A stretch of DNA of 12,898 bases from UBA2289 sp041677365 (GTDB lineage: Bacteria; Bacillota_I; Bacilli_A; Izemoplasmatales; Hujiaoplasmataceae): the NCBI GenBank assembly GCA_041677365.1, contig JBAYQC010000033.1, forward strand, positions 1 to 12,898. The letters run 5' to 3'. The notes beneath the pieces were generated by a model. The model was not told the DNA's origin. It saw nothing but the letters and a program-made list of their open reading frames with translations, and made no database searches. Shown piece after piece: positions 7,329 through 12,898 of this stretch (the first letter of the stretch is position 1; the number at the start of each line of letters is the position of its first letter). The position numbers and the translations under genes were made by a program.

Positions 7329-7358
7329 ATTAAATCCTCCTAATGTTATTTTAAGAAT

Positions 7359-7369
7359 ATTATATTATA
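7359..7369 (-). promoter_or_regulatory. Probable -10 region of the minus-strand operon
   Basis: On the minus strand two overlapping TATAAT boxes (7369-7364 and 7364-7359) lie about 30-40 nt before the GTG start and upstream of AGGAGG. No good -35 box sits at 17 bp; TTGAAG at 7396-7391 is 21 bp from the first box. The promoter may be weak or may need an activator. Confidence 0.45.
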
Positions 7370-7374
7370 GATTA

Positions 7375-7446
7375 TTTCAAAAAAATATATCTTCAATAAT
7401 AATTTTCAAAAAAATAATATTTTATTAAGTTGGTTATTTCAAAAAA
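7375..7446. repeat. Three TTTCAAAAAA direct repeats in the divergent control region
   Basis: TTTCAAAAAA(A) occurs at 7375-7385, 7404-7414 and 7437-7446. The start-to-start distances are 29 and 33 bp, close to three turns of the helix. They lie between the divergent promoters of the minus-strand operon and the GNAT gene. They could be operator sites or phased A-tracts that bend the DNA; in an AT-rich region chance is also possible. Confidence 0.5.
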
Positions 7447-7465
7447 CCACTAATAATGATAAAAT
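7437..7465 (+). promoter_or_regulatory. Possible promoter of the GNAT/membrane protein pair
   Basis: TTTCAA at 7437-7442 and TAAAAT at 7460-7465 with a 17-bp spacer, 36 nt before the ATG at 7502. The -35 box is a poor match (4 of 6) and coincides with the third TTTCAAAAAA repeat. Confidence 0.4.
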
Positions 7466-7468
7466 CTA

Positions 7469-7490
7469 ACTAATATATCTATTAATTAGT
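7469..7490. repeat. Inverted repeat between promoter and GNAT gene
   Basis: ACTAAT (7469-7474) and ATTAGT (7485-7490) form a 6-bp inverted repeat with a 10-nt centre, right after the -10 box and before the GAGG ribosome binding site (7491-7494). The position would suit an operator or a leader hairpin; the arms are short and AT-rich. Confidence 0.35.
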
Positions 7491-7501
7491 GAGGTAAGAA
7501 A

Positions 7502-8083
7502 ATGAGCGATTTAAAGGTAATCCAGACAAAAGAATTTGATTTAGAAAAACTCAAGCAGGTTTATCACTTAGATAAACTGGTTTATACTGAAGCGATGGCA
7601 GGGAATATTGATAGTGATTCCTTAAGGTTTAAAAAAGTACCGGAGTCATTTTTGTTGTTGGAAGAAGGCGGTTTAATCATCGCATATTTATGTTTTTTTC
7701 CTGTGACCGACATATTCTTTAAAGGAATGCTTGAAAGCGATAATTTGTACGATAATAATATTGTTCCTAAAGATATGGAAGAGTTTAAAAAAGGAAACAA
7801 ACATCATATTTTCATCATCTCAATGGTAATTGATCCCGGTAAGAAGGGTCAAGGTTTATATAAACTAATTACCAAAGCTTTTAAAGATCGAATTAAGAAA
7901 TACCATGAAGATGGCTTTTTGATAAGTGATATTTCTGGATATGCCGTTTCTGGAGCTGGCGAACATATTCTAAAAAGCTTTGGTTGTGATATTGTTAAAG
8001 AAATATATGATGAAGAAGAAGGAGAAGCAAAACTCTATATCGGTAATTATGAGAGTTTTTTAAGACAATATAACAATGAATAA
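7502..8083 (+). CDS. GNAT-family N-acetyltransferase-like protein
   Basis: A 193-residue cytoplasmic protein. The GNAT core lies at about 50-180: strand SFLLLEEGGLIIAYLCF (49-65), then the central strand IFIISMVIDP and the acetyl-CoA loop PGKKGQGLYKLI (112-123), where Lys114, Gly116 and Gly118 fit the Q/R-x-x-G-x-G/A pyrophosphate-binding motif, followed by a helix. The substrate cannot be told. Start: ATG seven bases after GAGG. The last 8 bp overlap the next gene, so it forms a coupled pair with the membrane protein, possibly to modify it or its ligand (inference from order). Divergent from the VirD4-like operon, with a shared control region. Confidence 0.78.
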   Translation: MSDLKVIQTKEFDLEKLKQVYHLDKLVYTEAMAGNIDSDSLRFKKVPESFLLLEEGGLIIAYLCFFPVTDIFFKGMLESDNLYDNNIVPKDMEEFKKGNKHHIFIISMVIDPGKKGQGLYKLITKAFKDRIKKYHEDGFLISDISGYAVSGAGEHILKSFGCDIVKEIYDEEEGEAKLYIGNYESFLRQYNNE

Positions 8084-9281
8084 CGATATTTTTATAATGA
8101 TTCCTTGTCATGTCGAGGAAAATTTTTCTACTATAACAGAGTTGAAAGTTAATACTTGTGAATACTCTGAGAAATATTTAAAGACTTTAAACAAAATAAC
8201 TAAGTCAGAAATCGTCGATCGTTTTTCTAAATCTTTTCAACGCTATTTTCTGGGCGAACAAGTTTTAGAAGTTTTATCTGATGAATGTGATGACGATTTT
8301 GAAGACAAACCAACTATTGAAGAAGTTAACATTCGTCTATTTTTATCTGGTTGTGAGAAAAATCGTCTAGCAGTATTGACTGTCGTTATAAATGATTACA
8401 AAGGTAATCCAACGACAATTCTCGATCAAGTAACAAGAGAAGAAATAGCTATAAAAGGTAAAAAAAGATTAGAAATAGGTGAATTTGTTTTTAACAATTT
8501 CAATTTAATTAAAAATGGTGAAGCTAAAGTTTGCTTAATTCAAAATGAAAAGAGTTCTGATGAGGAAATTCTTTATTATATGGCTCAAGAGACTTCAGCT
8601 TCTGATTTAACCGATCTTTCTAACACGAAAATCATCTCTGATAGTTATTATAAACTAGCAAGAGACAATGTTGCAGTTTATGATTTTTCTGATATCTATG
8701 TTTCTACATCGGTAATCTATCAAGTAATCTATGAATTGGATTTTGAAACTAAACTTTACTATGAAGGACTATTGATATTTATCGTAGAATTATTGGTAAT
8801 GCAGCTTAGTGCTGTATATAGAACAAATAACAAAGTTCAGAAAGCTTTAGAGGAAAACCAAAGCATTAGCGTAAAGGATTATGAAATCTTCAGCAATGAA
8901 TTTGCGAACACTTTATCAATTTGGCAGATTAATATTTACCGCTATAATGGAGCTCAAACAGTTGCTAATACGATTGCAGAAAGATTTGAAATAGACAAAG
9001 TAAGAGAAAATTATAAACAGAATGATGAATTATTACAAAACATCATCAACACAAGAAATGTTAAAAACGCAATGAAAGAGTCAAACATTCTTTTTTATGT
9101 AGCAATTCTTCTGTTTATTAAAGATTTTTATTTAATCGTAAAAAGTATCGTTTTGTTCTTGCTCGGAAATCAGGATTTTGAGTTTAGTGACTTTTTCGCT
9201 TTGCCTACTTCAATAGTCACGCTATTATTTGTTTTATTAATTTATCATGGCAGATTTAAAACGCTTGGTAAGAAGAGATAA
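8076..9281 (+). CDS. Uncharacterised membrane protein with large soluble N-terminal domain
   Basis: A 401-residue protein I do not recognise. Residues 1-225 look soluble, with an acidic patch at about 69-84 (DECDDDFEDK). Hydrophobic stretches lie at 230-248, 338-364 and 376-391; the last two would form a C-terminal membrane hairpin ending in a basic tail (GRFKTLGKKR), separated from the first by about 90 residues of predicted helix. The two-helix C-terminal layout recalls CorA-type transporters, but the GMN motif expected after the first helix is absent (it reads LLGNQD), so I do not call it that. It starts 8 bp inside the GNAT gene without its own ribosome binding site, so translation is probably coupled. 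No terminator is visible after it. Confidence 0.72.
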   Translation: MNNDIFIMIPCHVEENFSTITELKVNTCEYSEKYLKTLNKITKSEIVDRFSKSFQRYFLGEQVLEVLSDECDDDFEDKPTIEEVNIRLFLSGCEKNRLAVLTVVINDYKGNPTTILDQVTREEIAIKGKKRLEIGEFVFNNFNLIKNGEAKVCLIQNEKSSDEEILYYMAQETSASDLTDLSNTKIISDSYYKLARDNVAVYDFSDIYVSTSVIYQVIYELDFETKLYYEGLLIFIVELLVMQLSAVYRTNNKVQKALEENQSISVKDYEIFSNEFANTLSIWQINIYRYNGAQTVANTIAERFEIDKVRENYKQNDELLQNIINTRNVKNAMKESNILFYVAILLFIKDFYLIVKSIVLFLLGNQDFEFSDFFALPTSIVTLLFVLLIYHGRFKTLGKKR

Positions 9282-9305
9282 TCATTTTTAAGGCAATTAT
9301 TTTCA

Positions 9306-9314
9306 TGCTATAAT
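9306..9314 (+). promoter_or_regulatory. Extended -10 promoter of the YhfC-family gene
   Basis: TGCTATAAT: a perfect TATAAT (9309-9314) preceded by the extended TG element, 69 nt before the ATG. The -35 region (TTTTAA, 9286-9291) is weak, as is common for extended -10 promoters. Confidence 0.55.
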
Positions 9315-9348
9315 ATTGAAGTATCTAAGTAACTGAGTTTTTTATTTT

Positions 9349-9366
9349 AAAACTAATGTTAGTTTT
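9349..9366. repeat. Palindrome in the 5' leader of the YhfC-family gene
   Basis: AAAACTAATGTTAGTTTT is an 8-bp inverted repeat around a central TG, between the extended -10 promoter and the AGGTGAG ribosome binding site (9373-9379). It could be an operator or a small RNA hairpin; there is no U-run, so it is not a terminator. Confidence 0.45.
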
Positions 9367-9382
9367 GGTATAAGGTGAGATT

Positions 9383-10186
9383 ATGGTCAGTAAAACAAGT
9401 ATTATTTTCATGTTTATAACCATGGCAATAACCCTTTTATTGCCAGTTATTCTAACGATTATAGTTGCTAAAAAGCATAAAAAAGTTCTCTTAGCTGTGG
9501 CAAGTGGAATTTTGTCTTTTTTTGTTTTGCAAGTACTAATCAGAATCCCACTTTTACAACTGACTTCTAAAATTAAGATCGAAACAGATCTAGCTATATT
9601 TATCTATTTATTTTTTATGGCCTTTAGCGCAGCGTTATTTGAAACCGTTGGTAGATATATCTTTATTAAATTGTTGTTAAAGCAAGATTTTCGTTATGAA
9701 ACTGGTTTAGCCCATGGGATTGGCCATGGAGGAATTGAAGCGATAGTTTTAATTGGGATGAGCTATATCAATTATCTGATTTTTGCTTTTATAATTAATT
9801 CCGGTAACTTAGGCACTGTAACCGATGCCTTGCCCGAAGCAGCTGCACAGGAGATTTTACTCCTAAGAGATACACTTATAAATACCAATAGTTATTTATT
9901 TTTAGTTGCTGGTGTCGAAAGAGTATTTACGATTTTTATTCATATCGCTCTAAGTGTATTAATGATGTATGGTTTCAAAACGAAGAAGTATTATTATTTT
10001 TTAATCGTTTTAGCTATTCATTTTTTAGTTGATTTCAGTGTTGGAATTATTTCAACTTATATTGGAAGTGTTATATTCGCAGAAATCTTAATGCTGATTA
10101 TTGCTGGTTTAGCGATTGTTATTATCTTTGGTTTCAAGAATAAATTTACTGAAAATCAAGAGGAAAATAGAGTTGATTTAATCTAG
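9383..10186 (+). CDS. YhfC-family putative intramembrane protease
   Basis: A 267-residue protein with about seven membrane segments. It carries the conserved blocks of the YhfC (DUF2324) family, which is related to CAAX/CPBP-type glutamic intramembrane proteases: FETVGRY (86-92, Glu87), HGIGHGGIEA (111-120, His111, His115, Glu119), VERVFTIFIHIALS (178-191, Glu179, His187) and IHFLVDF (212-218, His213, Asp217). These buried polar residues are the likely active site; no member's substrate is known to me. Start: ATG after AGGTGAG, with its own extended -10 promoter. The gene ends about 45 nt before a weak hairpin terminator that precedes the str operon. Confidence 0.82.
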   Translation: MVSKTSIIFMFITMAITLLLPVILTIIVAKKHKKVLLAVASGILSFFVLQVLIRIPLLQLTSKIKIETDLAIFIYLFFMAFSAALFETVGRYIFIKLLLKQDFRYETGLAHGIGHGGIEAIVLIGMSYINYLIFAFIINSGNLGTVTDALPEAAAQEILLLRDTLINTNSYLFLVAGVERVFTIFIHIALSVLMMYGFKTKKYYYFLIVLAIHFLVDFSVGIISTYIGSVIFAEILMLIIAGLAIVIIFGFKNKFTENQEENRVDLI

Positions 10187-10231
10187 GTTTTATTCTGTAA
10201 ACGTTATCTTATAAAACTTAAAAAATAATTT

Positions 10232-10264
10232 AAAAAAATCAGGATTTTTTTCTTGATTTTTTTT
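10232..10264 (+). terminator. AT-rich hairpin terminator after the YhfC-family gene
   Basis: Arms AAAAAAATCAGG (10232-10243) and CTTGATTTTTTT (10252-10263) pair over 12 bp with one G-T pair, around an 8-nt T-rich loop. The U-run is part of the right arm. Probably a leaky terminator. Confidence 0.6.
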
Positions 10265-10280
10265 GTTTTTGATATATAAT
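10253..10280 (+). promoter_or_regulatory. Possible upstream promoter (P1) of the str operon
   Basis: TTGATT (10253-10258) and TATAAT (10275-10280) with a 16-bp spacer. The -35 box lies in the right arm of the terminator, and the -10 box lies inside the 15-bp palindrome GATATATAATATATC (10271-10285). Weaker than the downstream promoter. Confidence 0.45.
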
Positions 10281-10312
10281 ATATCAGGCTGAAAAAAGTG
10301 AAATAGAAAAAC

Positions 10313-10341
10313 TTGACACACCTAGTATAGTGGTGTATAAT
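10313..10341 (+). promoter_or_regulatory. Main promoter of the str operon (rpsL-rpsG-fusA)
   Basis: Perfect TTGACA (10313-10318) and perfect TATAAT (10336-10341) with the ideal 17-bp spacer, the strongest promoter in the window. Transcription should start near 10348, giving a leader of about 97 nt before rpsL. Confidence 0.92.
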
Positions 10342-10370
10342 AGTTACGCTTTACAAATAATATTATTCTT

Positions 10371-10387
10371 AGGTTGCCCTGCAACCT
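10371..10387 (+). promoter_or_regulatory. Hairpin in the rpsL leader
   Basis: AGGTTGC (10371-10377) and GCAACCT (10381-10387) form a perfect 7-bp stem with a CCT loop near the 5' end of the str mRNA. There is no U-run. It could stabilise the transcript or be part of a protein-binding leader. Confidence 0.6.
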
Positions 10388-10404
10388 TATAAAAATGAAA
10401 CAAA

Positions 10405-10437
10405 CGCACCTCCCGGGTGTGTGGGTATGAAAGGAGG
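10405..10437 (+). promoter_or_regulatory. rpsL leader: hairpin that competes with pairing of the ribosome binding site
   Basis: CGCACC (10405-10410) pairs with GGTGTG (10416-10421). The same segment contains CCTCC (10409-10413), which is fully complementary to GGAGG (10433-10437), the rpsL ribosome binding site. The two pairings exclude each other, so the leader could switch between an open and a closed site. Both pairings are seen in the sequence; a regulatory role is inference. Confidence 0.45.
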
Positions 10438-10444
10438 AAAGCAC

Positions 10445-10858
10445 ATGCCAACTATTAACCAATTAATCAAAAACGGTCGTCAATCAAAAGTTAAGAAATC
10501 AAAGGCACCCCAATTGAACATTGGCTACAACAGTTTACAAAAGAAATATACAGAAGCGAGTTCTCCACAAAAACGTGGTGTATGTGTTAGAGTTGCAACT
10601 ATGACTCCAAAGAAACCTAACTCAGCTTTAAGAAAGTATGCTCGTGTTCGTTTGTCAAACGGTGGTGAAGTTAACGCATATATTCCTGGTATTGGACACT
10701 CTTTACAGGAACACAGCGTTGTATTAATCCGTGGTGGACGTGTTAAAGACTTACCTGGTGTTCGTTATCATATCGTTAGAGGAACACTAGATACAACAGC
10801 TGTCGATAAAAGAATGCAAAGTCGTTCTAAGTACGGAGCTAAGAGACCTAAAAAGTAA
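10445..10858 (+). CDS. rpsL: 30S ribosomal protein S12
   Basis: 137 residues, close to the 138 of Bacillus. S12 sits at the decoding centre of the small subunit. Family hallmarks: MPTINQLI at the N-terminus, TPKKPNSALRK around the decoding-site lysines, GEVNAYIPGIGH, and GRVKDLPGVRYH ending in RSKYGAKRPKK. The lysines whose change gives streptomycin resistance have the wild-type, sensitive residues. Start: ATG at 10445, seven bases after AAAGGAGG. An in-frame GTG at 10421 would place the ribosome binding site inside the gene and is rejected. First gene of the str operon, 54 nt before rpsG. Confidence 0.99.
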   Translation: MPTINQLIKNGRQSKVKKSKAPQLNIGYNSLQKKYTEASSPQKRGVCVRVATMTPKKPNSALRKYARVRLSNGGEVNAYIPGIGHSLQEHSVVLIRGGRVKDLPGVRYHIVRGTLDTTAVDKRMQSRSKYGAKRPKK

Positions 10859-10912
10859 TTTTTTAGAAGAAAACAAAAATATGATTAAGAATTTTGAAAG
10901 GAGGAATTACTT

Positions 10913-11383
10913 ATGCCTCGTAAAGGTAAAATTGTTAAAAGAGATGTCTTGCCAGACCCAATTTATAATTCAAAGTTAATTACAAAGTTAATTAATAGTA
11001 TTATGTTAGACGGAAAAAAGAATCTAGCGCAAAACATTCTTTATAATGCTTTCAATCGCATTAACGAAATAACAGGAAAAGAACCAATTGAAGTATTCAA
11101 CGAAGCATTAAATAACATCATGCCAGTCCTTGAAGTTAGAAGTCGCCGTATCGGTGGTCAAAACTATCAAGTTCCAGGTGAGGTTAAAGCTGATCGTAGA
11201 ACAACTTTAGGATTAAGATGGTTAGTTCAGTATTCTCGTTCTAGAAATGAAAAAACAATGGAAGAAAGACTAGCTAAGGAAATAATTGATGCAAGTAATA
11301 ATACAGGAGCATCTGTTAAAAAGAAAGAAGATATGCACAGAATGGCAGAAGCTAATAAAGCTTTCGCTCATTACAGATTTTAA
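10913..11383 (+). CDS. rpsG: 30S ribosomal protein S7
   Basis: 156 residues, the usual bacterial length. S7 binds the 3' major domain of 16S rRNA, starts assembly of the head of the small subunit, and is the autoregulator of the str operon in E. coli. Landmarks: MPRKGKIVKRDVLPDP, the RNA-contacting EVRSRRIGGQNYQVP segment, RRTTLGLRWLV, and KKKEDMHRMAEANKAFAHYRF-type C-terminal helix with the end intact. Start: ATG eight bases after AAAGGAGG (10897-10904). The usual order rpsL-rpsG-fusA is kept, with fusA 22 nt downstream. The 54-nt gap before it shows no hairpin, so an E. coli-like S7 operator between rpsL and rpsG is not evident. Confidence 0.99.
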   Translation: MPRKGKIVKRDVLPDPIYNSKLITKLINSIMLDGKKNLAQNILYNAFNRINEITGKEPIEVFNEALNNIMPVLEVRSRRIGGQNYQVPGEVKADRRTTLGLRWLVQYSRSRNEKTMEERLAKEIIDASNNTGASVKKKEDMHRMAEANKAFAHYRF

Positions 11384-11405
11384 TTAAGAAAGGAAATAAA
11401 GAGTT

Positions 11406-12898
11406 ATGGCACGTGAATATAGTTTAGATAAAACACGTAATATCGGTATCATGGCACATATCGATGCTGGTAAAACAACCACAACTGAGAGAGTTTTGTA
11501 TCATACAGGAAGAATCTATAAAATGGGGGAAACTCATGATGGCGCAAGCCAAATGGACTGGATGGAACAAGAACAAGAACGTGGAATTACCATTACCGCC
11601 GCAGCGACTACAGCCTTCTGGAAAAACCATAGAGTGAATATCATTGATACCCCAGGACATGTTGACTTTACAGTTGAAGTTTCAAGATCTTTACGTGTAT
11701 TGGATGGTGCTGTAACGGTATTAGATGCGCAAGCTGGTGTGGAACCGCAAACTGAAACTGTTTGGCGGCAAGCAAATGATTATAAGGTTCCCAGATTGGT
11801 TTTCGCTAATAAAATGGATAAAATTGGCGCTGATTTCGCCGCTGCAATTGATTCAATTCATAATCGATTAGGTGAAAAAGCAGAGGCTATACAATGGCCT
11901 ATTGGCGCTGAAGATGAATTTAGTGGAATTATTGATTTAGTAGAGATGAAGGCTTATCATTTTGATGGTGGCCCAGAAGAAAACTATGAAGAAGTCGAAA
12001 TTCCCGCTAATTTAAAAGATACGGTTGTAGATAGAAGAAATCGACTAATTGAGGTCTTAGCTGACTTTGATGAAGAATTGATGTTAACCTTCCTTGAAGG
12101 TGAAGAAGTAACACTTGAAATGCTTAAAAAAGCAATTAGAAAAGCAACATTATCAGTGAAGTTTTTCCCGGTAATGTGCGGATCAGCTTTTAAGAACAAG
12201 GGAATCAAGTTTATCCTTGACGCAACAATTGATTACTTACCTTCACCAGTCGAAGTTGCTCAAATTCATGGTTTCAATCATCGCGATGAAGAAGTAACAA
12301 TCATCCATGATGACAATAAAGAATTTGTTGCACTTGCTTTTAAAGTTATGACTGACCCATTTGTTGGTAGAGTTACCTTCTTCAGAGTTTATTCTGGAGT
12401 AGCTAAAAAGGGTTCATATATTATGAATTCATCTAAAGGCAAAAAGGAAAGATTAGGAAGAATTTTACAGATGCATGCTAATTCTCGAACTGAAATTGAT
12501 GAAGTTTATTCAGGAGATATTGCAGCTGCTGTAGGATTAAAAGATACTATTACTGGTGATACATTGTGTTCAGAAAAGATTGATATTGTTTTAGAATCAA
12601 TGAAATTCCCAGAACCAGTTATCTCAGTAGCTATCGAACCTAAGACGAAAAAAGACCAAGAAAAAATGGGTGTTGCTCTACAAAAGTTAAGTGAAGAGGA
12701 CCCAACATTTAGAACTTACACTGATCAAGAAACTTCACAGACAATTATTTCGGGAATGGGAGAATTACATCTTGAAATTATTGTTGATAGAATGAAACGT
12801 GAGTTTAAAGTTGAAGCTACAGTAGGTAATCCGCAAGTTTCTTACCGTGAAACTATAACCCAAGAAGCTAATTGCGAAGGTAAATTCGTTCGTCAATC
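11406..12898 (+). CDS. fusA: Elongation factor G (3' end beyond window)
   Basis: The first 497 codons of EF-G, about 195 residues short of the usual 690-700. It is the GTPase that drives tRNA-mRNA translocation and, with RRF, ribosome recycling. G motifs: AHIDAGKTT (17-25, P-loop), RGITI in switch I, DTPGH (81-85) and NKMD (135-138). Domain II and the start of domain III follow, with SGMGELHLEI near the end. The reading frame is open throughout, with no frameshift. Start: ATG at 11406 after AAGAAAGGA, a longer-than-usual spacing. Third gene of the str operon; tuf would be expected next but lies outside the window. Confidence 0.98.
   Translation, partial: MAREYSLDKTRNIGIMAHIDAGKTTTTERVLYHTGRIYKMGETHDGASQMDWMEQEQERGITITAAATTAFWKNHRVNIIDTPGHVDFTVEVSRSLRVLDGAVTVLDAQAGVEPQTETVWRQANDYKVPRLVFANKMDKIGADFAAAIDSIHNRLGEKAEAIQWPIGAEDEFSGIIDLVEMKAYHFDGGPEENYEEVEIPANLKDTVVDRRNRLIEVLADFDEELMLTFLEGEEVTLEMLKKAIRKATLSVKFFPVMCGSAFKNKGIKFILDATIDYLPSPVEVAQIHGFNHRDEEVTIIHDDNKEFVALAFKVMTDPFVGRVTFFRVYSGVAKKGSYIMNSSKGKKERLGRILQMHANSRTEIDEVYSGDIAAAVGLKDTITGDTLCSEKIDIVLESMKFPEPVISVAIEPKTKKDQEKMGVALQKLSEEDPTFRTYTDQETSQTIISGMGELHLEIIVDRMKREFKVEATVGNPQVSYRETITQEANCEGKFVRQ

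Noticed and set aside
7375..7446. CRISPR array
   Set aside because: The repeats are only 10-11 nt, simple A-rich sequence, with three copies and no cas genes.
10395..10430. Eleven-codon upstream frame MKQTHLPGVWV in the rpsL leader, ending right before the ribosome binding site
   Set aside because: There is no ribosome binding site before its ATG, and it overlaps a structured hairpin. A frame this short is expected by chance.
10421..10444. GTG start for rpsL eight codons upstream
   Set aside because: It would put the AAAGGAGG site inside the gene and add residues not found in S12; the ATG at 10445 gives the family N-terminus.
10445..10858. Streptomycin resistance change in S12
   Set aside because: TPKKPNS and GRVKDLPG carry the wild-type residues at the known positions.
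11424..12208. Minus-strand open frames inside fusA
   Set aside because: They lie opposite an intact, highly conserved EF-G gene and have no ribosome binding site or family match.

Overview
The window looks like the chromosome of an AT-rich, low-GC Gram-positive-derived bacterium (Bacillota/Mycoplasmatota). It uses TGG for Trp and TGA as a stop, so it is not a recoded Mycoplasma or Spiroplasma. The 5S rRNA is only about 110 nt, which is mollicute-like, and the ribosomal proteins are Firmicutes-like. An Acholeplasma/Izemoplasma-type lineage would fit, but this is inference and the species cannot be named from the sequence.

Layout. Positions 1-534 hold the 3' end of a 23S rRNA, a 5S rRNA and a rho-independent terminator, i.e. 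the end of an rRNA operon. A promoter then drives a small lipoprotein gene that overlaps a DUF3267-type membrane zinc-peptidase gene (609-1569). This pair converges on a minus-strand operon at a bidirectional hairpin terminator. The minus-strand operon (7328 down to 1587) has six tightly packed genes, in order of transcription: a degenerate AAA+ protein, a soluble VirD4/TraG-type ATPase, a short YwqG-like (DUF1963) protein, a helical protein with a distinctive C-terminal motif, a small Sel1-repeat protein and a large TPR protein. A divergent 173-bp control region separates it from a plus-strand GNAT acetyltransferase gene that overlaps a gene for an unknown membrane protein (7502-9281). A YhfC-family membrane protease follows (9383-10186), then a terminator, a consensus promoter and a structured leader that opens the str operon: rpsL, rpsG and fusA, the last cut by the window end.

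The two ends are housekeeping translation genes; the roughly 9.7 kb between them is accessory. The most interesting part is the minus-strand operon. It pairs a conjugation-type coupling ATPase that has lost its membrane anchor with an AAA+ protein lacking the Walker A lysine, followed by four small or repeat proteins of adaptor or immunity-like types. No relaxase, VirB4, channel gene, integrase or transposase lies nearby. It is therefore probably not a conjugation module, and may be an undescribed protein-handling, secretion-coupling or defence system. That functional reading is inference.
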